A DNA stretch of 36,900 bases from Chara braunii. Lineage: Eukaryota; Streptophyta; Charophyceae; Charales; Characeae. Both the position numbers and the translations under genes were made by a program. The notes beneath the pieces were generated by a model. The model was not told the origin of the DNA. It saw only the letters and a program-made list of their open reading frames with translations, and ran no database searches. Below are positions 19,362 through 28,198 of the stretch, piece after piece; position 1 is the first letter of the stretch, and every line of letters starts with the position of its first letter. The DNA lies in the NCBI GenBank assembly GCA_003427395.1, contig BFEA01000774.1:326693-363592 (forward strand), written 5' to 3'.

Positions 19362-20880
19362 GAGTTTAAATTCTGGTGGGGGTGAAAGGTAGGAGGCAGG
19401 GACTGAGATCTCTGGGATTGATGACGACGAACATGAAAGGTTTGACCTGGAGCTGCGGATTGGTGAGAAGGAGAGGGGGGGACAGGCGCCAGTTCGACAG
19501 GGTGACAGACTTATGACTGAAGACCTTACCGTGCAATACTGACTTGACTTAGACCAGTAGACAACTCCCGACCGAGTGTGAGGCGCGGCTGGTGACCGTA
19601 AGCTAAGCTTCAGAGTATAGCCTTTCGCCAGAAACAGGAGAGGAAAATGACTCGGCCTCAATGTGACCTGACTGGCTGTGTGCGCAGAGGTTCGCGTATG
19701 CGATGAGCGTGGCGAGCGGACGTGAGATGGAGGACATCGCGAGCGGATGTGAGGTGGAGGGCATGGTGCGAGAAGCTTCGCAGACTGTGTTGGCCGGTCA
19801 GGCTCCTGTGACTTATACAGTGGCCGGCCAAGGCAGTGGGACTGCGAGAAGTGGCGATGCAGTCCTCCAACCTGGGACCTGGGTAAGTGTGGTGGACCCA
19901 CTGGATGAGGTGCTCCGCTTGGGATAGAGATGGAGATGGAGAATGAGGGTGGAGCAAAGATGGCACAACGCAACTCCCACGCAGACTCCAATGCACGTAC
20001 TCCAAACTGTGCGAATGTAGAATGATCCAAGTACAGACTCCATCTCCATCTCAGGCTTGTGAGAACAGGCCAAGGGGTATACCCCAGCGGACTGACTGGA
20101 CTGGACTGGACTGGCTGGTACCGGCAGAGGTACCGGCCTGGACTGGACTACCCCGAATACAACACGGGCTTGTGAGAACAGGCCAAGGGGCTGGTCTCAC
20201 AGGCCAACCAGAGGTCCGCTACAGTAAGTGTCACATCTCATTGAACCACAATCGTTGATGATGGGCTGGTTGATGGGCTGGTTGCTGGGAACCGTGGATG
20301 AACTGGATCCAGTAGAGTGATGAAAGTGGAATGAACGACTTCCGTGATAAGGTGATAGTAGATGGATGGAAAAAGTTCCAATGAGTCCCAAATTTGGTTC
20401 CAGTAGTTGAAGGAGATCCAACCGCAGAGGTTCTGTTGAAGTGACTGGGGCCGTCCGGGTAAGGTCTAACCAGTTTGTTTGAAACAGGCACCATACTAAA
20501 CGTATGTGCCCCACAGTAACGGCCGGAGCTGGATGACGCTAATGACATCCAGGGGAGCTGGATGAATCTGACGGCAATGACATCCAGGGGTTAGTAGTAG
20601 GAGTCTGTCTGCCAAAAGAAAGTGTGAGTACGCGCACAAACAGAGAAAAAAAATAAATGAAAGAGAAGAAAAAAAGAAACATCGTCCGCCTGCCAGAAGC
20701 GAAACGAAAAGGGAAAAAGGAGATCATTCGCCGTCTGGTTTGGAGAGAGTCATCATCGGCGGTCGGATCTTTCATCGATCTTGCCGCTAATTGCATGGTC
20801 GTTGAAAAATAAGAAAAGAACAAAAAAATGCATCGGTTGCGCAATTGCTCTTATCGGATTGTCCACCGACCTTGCAGTCG
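19362..20880. other. Unassigned, with small direct repeats
   Basis: TGTGAGAACAGGCCAAGGGG occurs near 20057 and 20170. GACTGGACTGGACTGG/GGTACCGG words cluster at 20092-20150. A 38-base segment containing GAGCTGGATGA and ATGACATCCAGGGG is duplicated at 20526-20592. No gene is recognisable on either strand. Confidence 0.5.
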
Positions 20881-20900
20881 GATTCATCGATCGTGCACCA

Positions 20901-20965
20901 ACCGGCCTAGCTCAGTTGGTACACCCGCGAACTGTTGAAATGCACATCCAAGTTCGAATCCATCT
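20901..20965 (+). mobile_element. tRNA-like SINE head or tRNA pseudogene
   Basis: An A-box TAGCTCAGTTGG (20908-20919) and a B-box GTTCGAATCC (20952-20961) have normal tRNA-like spacing, but the D-stem, T-stem and acceptor stem do not pair. This fits a decayed tRNA-derived RNA polymerase III promoter, as in a SINE, rather than a working tRNA. It sits at the upstream edge of the GATC-rich repeats. Confidence 0.6.
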
Positions 20966-21084
20966 ACAATCAGGTAAACAGAATAAAAGTAGTCAGGTCA
21001 GTTCAATGATGATCTCTCAGGGCCGTCGCCCTTTTAAAAGAAGAGAAGAGAAAGAAAAGGGAGCAAAAAAGAAAAAGAAAGGAT

Positions 21085-22040
21085 TCGTCGATCGTTCACC
21101 TACGGATCGTGCACAGGTCTCGCCGATGATCGTTCGGTCACCGTCTTCCAGTCCGTCCGTCTTTTGATCGACAGGTCACCGATCGATCGATGAACCTTCG
21201 TTGTCATCACTGTAGTAATCCAATCTTTCCGATCTTTCCGATCATCGATCGTTTAATCTGAGTCGTCACACAGTTCAGATGGATCACCTTCCTTTTCTTT
21301 TTTTTTTTTTTTTCTTTGTTTTTTTTGATGGATCACCTTTCGTCAATCGCTCACCTACGGGTCGTGCACCGATCTTGTCGATGATCGTTCGTTCGTCGTG
21401 TTCTGGACCGTCCATCTTCTCGACCGTCGATCTTTCATCGACAGGTCACCAATCGTTCGCTGAAACTTCATTGTCAAGACTTTAGTGGTCCAGTCGTTCC
21501 GATCTTGCCGATCATCGATCGTTTCATCTGAGCAGACAGTTCAGATTGTTCACCTTCATATCGTTTACCAATTGTGCCGATCGTCGATCGTTTCATCCGA
21601 GTCGTTCAAGCATCGTGCATCGATGATCGCTCACCGTCGGATCGTTCATCGTAAGATCGATCACCGTCCGTTATTTCAAGTCATCCACATCCACAGTTCG
21701 TGCATCCTTCATCGATCGTTCCGCGTCGGATAGTTCATCGTATGCTCACGGTCAGACAGTTCAGCTCTCGTCCATCGAAGTCCTGCACGTCGTCGGATCT
21801 TGCCGATCATCGATCGTTCATTGATCGGTCACTGTAGGATGACTCATCGATCGTTCGCTGTCGGATGGTCGATCGATCGTTCATTGATCGGCAACTGTAC
21901 GATGGCTCATCGATCGTTCGCCGTCGGATGGTCGATCGATCGTTCACCGTCGGATCTTTCCGATCATCGTCCGTGCGATGTAGGATGGCTTATCGAAATC
22001 GTTCACCGTGGGAACATTCATCGACCTTGCCAATCATCGG
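21085..22040 (+). repeat. GATC/ATCGAT-dense direct repeats
   Basis: Units of about 260 bases beginning with GTTCACCTACGGATCGTGCAC (near 21097) and GCTCACCTACGGGTCGTGCAC (near 21350) run in parallel through ATCATCGATCGTTT and CAGTTCAGAT. Shorter 65-base repeats with ATCGATCGTTCATTGATCGG follow near 21815-21930. Short words (CGATCG, GATCATCGATC, GTTCATCG) make up most of the sequence. No coding is evident. Confidence 0.75.
21278..21339 (-). mobile_element. T-rich tract bracketed by a perfect 13-bp duplication
   Basis: GATGGATCACCTT occurs at 21278-21290 and 21327-21339, with only a T-rich run between. Read on the minus strand this is an A tract flanked by a target-site duplication. Confidence 0.6.
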
Positions 22041-22332
22041 CCGACACCTGTCACATCTGTACCTTTTTCCCCCGAATGCCCGAATACAAGGCACCCTCCT
22101 TTTTTTTTTTTTTTTTCCATTTTGGCTTCCCGTTACCGGTAAGAAACCTCGTGTACATTCGCTATCAGGGGCTATCAGGGTGCGTTGTGTTCGGGGGAAT
22201 GGCAGTGATCGACGAAACCCCGCCGATCAGTTCTCAACAAGTCGGTCCTCTTTTTCCCCGCCGGAGATAATAAGGCTTTTTTTTTTTTTGGGGGGGGGGG
22301 GCGCGTGGGGGCGTGTGTATGTGTGTAGAGGA
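22041..22332. other. No gene; homopolymer runs
   Basis: Poly-T near 22101-22117 and a poly-T/poly-G junction near 22277-22301. TATCAGGGGCTATCAGGG is a short direct repeat near 22163. Confidence 0.5.
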
Positions 22333-22373
22333 TCATGTACAGAACGAGTTGGACTTGGCCCCTGCGCATGGAT
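22333..22373 (+). pseudogene. U6 snRNA-derived fragment (central part)
   Basis: TACAGAACGAGTTGGACTTG followed by GCCCCTGCGCATGGATGAC parallels the central region of U6 (TACAGAGAAGATTAGCATG, then GCCCCTGCGCAAGGATGAC). The second half has one mismatch, the first half several. Flanks no longer resemble U6. It is a short relic and this assignment is less certain than the other three. Confidence 0.5.
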
Positions 22374-22767
22374 GACTTGGGTCACAGGTAAGCAGCACTC
22401 CGCCAAAATGCAGCCGTCCTTTCGCATTTCTCTTCTTCTTTTGGCGCTTCGGGTACTGTAATTCGAGGAGTCGAGGGTCATGTCCTACGTCTATTGTTCC
22501 TTTCTTTTCGGAGAAACGTCGACTGACTTGCTCGGTCAAACACCTCTGTCGGAAAAACAAATCCACTTGGGAATGCGTGACCTCACATTCTTTCGCACAC
22601 ACATGCAACCGCACATCGAGTGAGAGCAAATAAAGCTCAGACGTACACGGATTATTCAAGAACCCGTCCGACTCGGAAGTTCTATGGAAGGAGAGATCGC
22701 TTAGAGTCGCTCACTCTCGACCGCAGCGGCACAGATGGAGTAAATGGTTACCTCAGAAGACAACCGG

Positions 22768-22769
<2 letters not shown>
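22374..22769. other. Upstream region of the GH9 gene; no motif assigned
   Basis: This stretch precedes the GH9 exon and may hold its promoter. I see no convincing TATA box at a defined distance, and the transcription start cannot be placed by eye. Confidence 0.35.
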
Positions 22770-22804
<35 letters not shown>

Positions 22805-22867
22805 TGTGTGCACGCTTAGGCACGCAGGCAAGCACACACATACACACGGACAGACAGAGACGCACAN

Positions 22868-22959
<92 letters not shown>
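22770..22959. repeat. (CA)n then compound (CA)n(GA)n microsatellite
   Basis: CA repeats at 22770-22798 and 22863-22902, followed directly by GA repeats to 22959. One base at 22867 is undetermined. The tract ends only 33 bases before the GH9 start codon, so it is likely in the 5' leader or proximal promoter. Confidence 0.9.
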
Positions 22960-22960
<1 letters not shown>

Positions 22961-22992
22961 AGGATTGCTAGCGGTATTGACAACGTGTAAGG

Positions 22993-24123
22993 ATGGGTAG
23001 GGGCAAGATTCCGACACACATGGAAGGTACTGCTGTTGGAGCCTCGGCTAGCAGCAGCAGCAGGAGCAGTCGCTCAGCTGCCAAATCAGGAAATCTACTA
23101 GTGGATATACCGTCGCGATCGGGATTCGCTGGGCCTTCAGAAGCGTCTTCTTCCAGTGGCGGCTTTGTCCGTGCACGTGGCGACGATGGCGATGGCGGTT
23201 CGGTGAGTGCTGCTCGATCTACCAGGAGAGGAGGACCAATGCGCGATACCAGAAGGTTGATGACCGACACCCGAGGAGCAATGGGCGGCAGTGAATTGCC
23301 TTCACTCGGTGGAGGAGGTGATGCATTCGCGGCGGAAAGCATGAAAGAGGCTCATCGTGGACATGGGCGACAAGTGCCGCTCAATCCACCTCCAGGAGAG
23401 GACCAACAATGGGATACAAGTGCCACTCCTGCCGCTCATGCCGCTCATGTCCGACAGTCATCTTACGTGGTGGCGGGGGGTGCTGCGCTCTCTGGAGGGA
23501 AAATTGTGACTACGATTTTCGATTTAGATGAAATGTACGGTCCTGAAATATCCACGTGGCAAAGATCTAGCCGTCGAGTCTCTGCCTTCTGCTCGCCTCT
23601 CTGCTGCTGCTGCTGCCGCCCAAACTACCGGCAATCCCGAAAACGACCACCTCTTCATAAATACCTCTGCCTCTCCCTTCTCGCCCTCCTCCTTGCCGTC
23701 GCTTGCGGATATGGGGGTTGGAGAGCCTTTCTCTCAGTGCGAAAGATGGTCCGAGCAAGGTCGAGCCGATTCCAAATCGATCGGGACGGTTATCGCGTGG
23801 CTAGGAGCAAGTCGTTGCTATTTTTAGAAGCGCAAAGGTCGGGAAAACTTCCTCCAGATAATCGAGTCCCTTGGAGGGGCGACTCAGGCTTGATGGACGG
23901 CGACGATGTCGGTCGAGATCTATCTGGCGGCTATTATGATGCGGGGGATAATGTGAAATTTCATTTCCCAATGGCCTTCACGATGACCATGCTATCTTGG
24001 TCTGTGGCAGAGTACGGCACTGCCTTCGGCGACGATCTTCGACCTGCCCTCCTTGCGATAAAGTGGGGGACTGATTACCTATTGCGGAGCTGGGATCGCG
24101 ACTCGCAGGTGCTCTTCGTGCAG
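22993..24123 (+). CDS. Membrane-anchored GH9 endo-1,4-beta-glucanase, KORRIGAN type, first coding exon only
   Basis: Family members hydrolyse amorphous beta-1,4-glucan at the plasma membrane/Golgi and are needed for normal cellulose synthesis. The exon encodes about 377 residues: a low-complexity Ser/Gly/Arg-rich cytosolic part (1-200), a cysteine cluster (C200 and C204-C208), a basic stretch, one membrane anchor (about 223-247, [18 protein letters not shown]), then the start of the GH9 domain. Seen there are SGKLP (283-287), VPWRGDSGL (292-300), [18 protein letters not shown] with catalytic Asp316 and Asp319, MTMLSWSV and IKWGTDYLL. The ATG has G at +4. The frame runs open to 24195, but residues after Q377 no longer look like GH9 and CAG|GTGGGA at 24123/24124 is a strong donor, so I end the exon there. 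Land-plant KOR1 has a cytosolic part of only about 70 residues; this one is much longer. The remaining ~450 residues, including the later catalytic residues, are not in the window. Confidence 0.9.
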
Positions 24124-25140
24124 GTGGGAACCCGACCAAACCACCTCCTGCTACACCTGGATGCCAACTCCACACTGAAACAAAAAGGGGTCTAATATTA
24201 CCGAACGTTGAAACGAAAGGGGGTTAGTACCCGACTATATGATATAGATCTTGTTTGTTTGTGGTCTTTGATGAAGTAATTAAAATGTGCATGAAGGGGT
24301 TGGTCCCTAGCGTTGGTGGGGTGCATTGACCCCTTTTGGCAATGCATGAAGTAATTAAAATTTGCGTGACGTAAGTAAAATTTGCATGAAGTAAATCATT
24401 CAACGGCATAGATTGGTGGGGTGCATAGACCCCTTCTACAGCTGATAAGAGAAAGAATAACAAATTCTTCTTGAGATGACGACAACTATAAGTGGATGAA
24501 GTGAAAACAAAACAAGGAGGAATGCACTCACTGTCAGCCACTGATTAGTGATATTAACACGATGACGGAGGAAACCAATCTAATACAGTAAGTGACTAAT
24601 TCATCGCTCAATCAAGAAACACAATTATGAGCCACCACCCCACTCGCAGCCTCCGAGGAAACACTGCTGTCAACCGCTTCTGAATCACCCTCTCCCTCAC
24701 TTGCGCGCCACCCTCCCTCTTCTCCCCCCTCCACACTCCTTCCCCGTCATCTCTCTATATCTTCTCTGTCCGTCTGTCGACCGCCGTAGTCGTCTTCCTC
24801 TCTCTCTGTATGTCTCCTCGCGCGCGCGCGCGCGTGCAGTGAGTGTGTCTGACTGTATGTCGTCATGTGCGCTAGACACTAACTCCGCAAAAAAAATGAT
24901 TATGCCAGTCTGAGACTGTTTCGTCGGGCTTTCACCAAGTCATCTGTCATCTGGAGGTTGAACACCCGCAGCGGCGCAGTCTGCCTAGGATGTTTGACCA
25001 ACGTTTGAGGAGTCGCCATGTCGGCCAGAATTAGCGACAGCCTTGAGAGAGAAAAGTGGTCGTGCGTTGTCTGTCCATCGTCCCGGTCGTTTATCCTTAT
25101 CTGTATGCTTGCTGGCGTGCGCGCGTCTGAGGGTGTGTGA

Positions 25141-25185
<45 letters not shown>

Positions 25186-25341
25186 TCGTCTATCCTTCTC
25201 TGTGTATGCCTGCTGGCGTTCGCGCGTCTGAGGGTGTGTGACTCGTGTGTGCTTGTTGTCATATTCGCTGTCATATTCGCTATACACTAAAAAAAAGCAT
25301 CACTGTGCCGGACTGTTTCGTCGGGCTTTCACCGACGTGTG

Positions 25342-25386
<45 letters not shown>
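24124..25386 (+). other. Probable start of GH9 intron 1
   Basis: Begins with the donor GTGGGA. Contains two spaced copies of GGTGGGGTGCAT(T/A)GACCCCTT (near 24316 and 24416), each able to form GGGGT/ACCCC, and the repeated word ATGAAGTAATTAAAAT. A segment at 24855-24940 is repeated at about 25262-25335 (CTGTTTCGTCGGGCTTTCAC), and CGCGTCTGAGGGTGTGTGAC at 25124 recurs at 25224. No further GH9 exon is visible. Confidence 0.5.
25144..25184. repeat. (TG)n microsatellite
   Basis: TG dinucleotide run between the two copies of a local direct repeat. Confidence 0.9.
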
Positions 25387-25803
25387 NNNNNNNNNNNNNN
25401 NNNNNNNNNNNNNNNNNNNNNNNNNNNNNNNNNNNNNNNNNNNNNNNNNNNNNNNNNNNNNNNNNNNNNNNNNNNNNNNNNNNNNNNNNNNNNNNNNNNN
25501 NNNNNNNNNNNNNNNNNNNNNNNNNNNNNNNNNNNNNNNNNNNNNNNNNNNNNNNNNNNNNNNNNNNNNNNNNNNNNNNNNNNNNNNNNNNNNNNNNNNN
25601 NNNNNNNNNNNNNNNNNNNNNNNNNNNNNNNNNNNNNNNNNNNNNNNNNNNNNNNNNNNNNNNNNNNNNNNNNNNNNNNNNNNNNNNNNNNNNNNNNNNN
25701 NNNNNNNNNNNNNNNNNNNNNNNNNNNNNNNNNNNNNNNNNNNNNNNNNNNNNNNNNNNNNNNNNNNNNNNNNNNNNNNNNNNNNNNNNNNNNNNNNNNN
25801 NNN

Positions 25804-25886
<83 letters not shown>
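25344..25886. other. (TG)n, assembly gap of 417 N, then (GA)n
   Basis: TG repeats (25344-25386) enter a run of undetermined bases (25387-25803) and GA repeats leave it (25804-25886). The gap is probably a compound microsatellite that could not be assembled, and its true length is unknown. ORFs of X residues across it are meaningless. Confidence 0.95.
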
Positions 25887-25890
<4 letters not shown>

Positions 25891-26068
25891 TTGGTGGCGT
25901 GTTTTGTTGATTGGAAGAGGATGAGGGTGATGTCATTTCGGAGAGGAGCGGAATAGACGTGTGCATCAGGCAGTGAACATAACTACCGGTAGCTTACTGT
26001 GGCAAGGGGCCTCGATCCACTACAGTAACTCTGTCGGTTCATCTAAAACATCGAGAGTGAATCCGATT

Positions 26069-26119
26069 CGAGAGTTGTCAGATAAAAAAAGAAAAAAAGA
26101 AAAAGAAAACGAGAGTTGT
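26069..26119 (+). mobile_element. A-rich tract bracketed by a 10-bp duplication
   Basis: CGAGAGTTGT occurs at 26069-26078 and 26110-26119, separated by little more than an A-rich run. It resembles a minimal poly(A) retro-insertion with target-site duplication. Confidence 0.5.
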
Positions 26120-26186
26120 GAGCGTTCCGCTTTCACCCGAAATGGGGCCTCGCTCGACTCTCCATTGATCAATTCTCGAGAGTGGA

Positions 26187-26470
26187 TAGGGCCTCGCCAC
26201 TCACAACTGTGGGAACGAAAAAACAACAGTACATCTTCCTCAGAGAGTGGAAAGACGCATCGGCTGCTATAAATAGTGTCAGGGGATGCATCTCATCTCG
26301 AAGCTGTACTTTTTTCCGTTTCAATTTATGCGTGGCATCCTTGCGCAGGAGCCATGCCAATGTTCTCTTTATCAAAAAAAAAAAAAAACAGTTCTCTGTA
26401 TCGTTCCAATTTTAACGGATGTCCCAAAAGACACTTTTTTCGTTGCAACAGTGGTGTGGCGAGGCCCTTA
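26187..26470. mobile_element. Small MITE-like element that encloses a U6 pseudogene
   Basis: The left end TAGGGCCTCGCCAC ... AACGAAAAAA (26187-26224) has an inverted counterpart at 26435-26470 (TTTTTTCGTT ... GTGGCGAGGCCCTTA), about 36 bp of imperfect terminal inverted repeat. The interior right half is a U6 copy on the minus strand that reaches to the right repeat. Confidence 0.65.
26309..26433 (-). pseudogene. U6 snRNA pseudogene interrupted by a poly(A) insertion
   Basis: Minus-strand reading gives GGGACATCCGTTAAAATTGG, AACGATACAGAGAAC, then after an interruption CATTGGCATGGCTCCTGCGC and AAGGATGCCACGCATAAAT, matching U6 from near its 5' end to its 3' region. The interruption (26374-26390) is 15 A plus CA on the + strand, flanked by GTTCTCTTTATC (26362-26373) and GTTCTCTGTATC (26391-26402). 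Intact U6 has that site once, so it is a later insertion with duplication. Confidence 0.85.
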
Positions 26471-26819
26471 CTCTCTATTAGGGACTCGGTGCACTTCTCT
26501 CGAAATGTGCGAAACGAGAGTGACTTTTCCTCTAGAACATGGAAAGCTACACCACCATGATTTTTCTCTTTTCTGCACGTCCAGAGTAGTGGAGGTACTT
26601 TTCCTCTAGAACATGGAAAGCCACACCACCATGATTTTTCTCTTTTCTGCACGTCCAGAGTAGTGGAGCAAGGCCCTTATCCTCTTCTTTGGCTTTTAAA
26701 AGGGCGAAGGCCTTCAGATATCATCATTGTTTTTCAACCGGCCCCAGGTAATTCTGAATTATTTTATTCCGGTCATCTGATTGTGGGCCTCGCTGCACTA
26801 CGCTTGAATCTCGAAGATT

Positions 26820-27245
26820 CAGGGCCTCGCTGCACTACTCTGGACTCTCGAAGTTTTGAGAGTGGGTCTTCGCTGATCGGGAAACTCTTGATCGACCGAT
26901 CGAGAGCCGTCAGAAGCCACGCTATAACGCCAAAAAACGTTGACAGTCGCCCGCCTGCGAAAACAGAATTTGCAGACAGAATTTGCAAGTGTCCTCGGGA
27001 GTTGCCCGCCTACAGGCTCGTTTTTTGAGAGTGGACCTCCAGTCCCGGCGGCCAGTCTTTGTCCCATAGCGCAGTGGTGCAGCTCGTCTGTAAAGTAGGA
27101 GGACGCCCAGGGTTGCGAGAGTTCATCTACTGTAACTGGTTCTAGAGTAAGTGCAGCGAAGGAGGGTATTTCGAGAGTCTTGCCTCTCTGACTAGTCGAA
27201 CTCTCGAAATATTTCGAGAGGCTAGAGTAGTGTAGTGAGGTCCTC
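26820..27245 (+). mobile_element. Foldback element, GCTGCAC-type ends, copy A
   Basis: Starts AGGGCCTCGCTGCACTACTC and ends with GAGTAGTGTAGTGAGGTCCT. Subterminal parts carry ACTCTCGAA and its inverse, including the perfect palindrome CTCTCGAAATATTTCGAGAG (27205-27224). The whole element is an inverted, diverged copy of 27587-28054. No protein is encoded. Confidence 0.75.
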
Positions 27246-27586
27246 AAGAGTGCGTCATCGCGGCACAAACTCTTGATGATGCACATTAGTGTGAGGTGAA
27301 ATTGAGAGAACAATATAGCTTAAAAAAAAAAGAAAAAAAGAAAAAGGAAATTGTTTCAAGAGTTGGCAGATTCACTCTAGAAGATGGTGTGCGGCATGGC
27401 TGCACTAACTTTCCAAAGAGCTGTCAGAAATCCATCCTCGCTGTGCGCCATGGCTGCATTAACTTTCCGAAGGCACTCTTGAAAACGAGTTTCGAGAGCT
27501 GTCAGAAATCCAGAGAGCTGTCAGAAATCCATCCTTGCTGTGCGGCATGGCTGAGCTAACTTTCCAAAGGCACTCAGGGCCTGGCT
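27246..27586. repeat. Spacer with A-rich tract and local triplication
   Basis: An A-rich run (27319-27350) is followed by three copies of a GCGGCATGGCTGCACTAACT unit with TTTCC(A/G)AAG (near 27391, 27441 and 27540), interleaved with three AGAGCTGTCAGAAATCCA copies. Confidence 0.7.
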
Positions 27587-28054
27587 GCACTACTCTAGAC
27601 TCTTGAAATATTTCGAGAGTTATGGCTAGCATTGTCAGAGAGGCCAGACTCTTGAAATATTTCGAGAGTTCGACTAGCATTGTCAGAGAGGTGAGACTCT
27701 CGAAATACCTGCCTTCGCTGCACTTACTCTAGAACCTGTTACACTAGATGAACTCTCCAAACCCTGGGTGTTGTCCGACTCCACAGAAGAGTTGCACCGC
27801 TGCGCTATGGGACAAAGTCTGGCCGCCGGGACAGGAGGTCCACTCTCGAAAAACGAGCCTGTTGGCGGCCAACTCCCGAGGACACTTGCAAATTCAGTTC
27901 TTGCAGGCGGGCGATTCTTGACGTTTCGAGAGTGGCTTTATAGCGTGGCTTCTGACAGCTCTCGATCGGGTTTCGAGAGTTTCCCAATCGAGAGTAAGTG
28001 CAGCGAAGACCCACTCTCAAAACTTTGAGAGTCTAGAGTAGTGCAGCCAGGCCC
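27587..28054 (-). mobile_element. Foldback element, GCTGCAC-type ends, copy B (inverted)
   Basis: Inverted partner of 26820-27245. The right end GAGTAGTGCAGCCAGGCCCT (28034-28053) and subterminal CACTCTCAAAACTTTGAGAG mirror the start of copy A, and the TATGGGACAAAGTCTGGCCG block (27807) mirrors the block near 27050. It carries an extra internal duplication of a CTCTTGAAATATTTCGAGAG palindrome (near 27600 and 27650). Confidence 0.75.
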
Positions 28055-28198
28055 TCACTTTTGAGTTTGGCGAGTAGATGCTTGGTTGCACTTACTGGCC
28101 ATTCTTCGCAAATGAAAACTGTGTCAGACGGTTCGCCACACCGTTGCCACACCGTTGACACAAGTTGTGGCAAGTGTTTTGGGTTTCCACGCCTGTCA

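Larger units (their letters stand above)
26006..26678. mobile_element. Foldback/MITE-like element with GCTCCAC-type ends, containing a nested element
   Basis: Starts GGGGCCTCGATCCACTAC (26006-26023) and ends with the inverted form GAGTAGTGGAGCAAGGCCCT (26658-26677). It holds a smaller element (26187-26470) and a 74-base tandem duplication (26523-26596 and 26597 to about 26670, both starting ACTTTTCCTCTAGAACATGG). No transposase is encoded. Confidence 0.65.

Noticed and set aside
19284-20030. 248-codon minus-strand ORF
   Set aside because: Ser/Pro/Arg-rich composition without domains, begins in a 97-base tandem duplication, and overlapping ORFs in other frames are equally long. Probably non-coding.
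20901-20965. Functional tRNA gene
   Set aside because: A- and B-boxes are good, but acceptor, D and T stems do not pair. Kept only as a SINE-like or pseudogene feature.
24124-24195. Continuation of the GH9 reading frame to the stop at 24195
   Set aside because: After VG the translation does not resemble GH9, and the position coincides with a strong splice donor. Treated as intron.
25238-25966. Long ORFs across the N run
   Set aside because: They consist of undetermined residues between simple-repeat translations.
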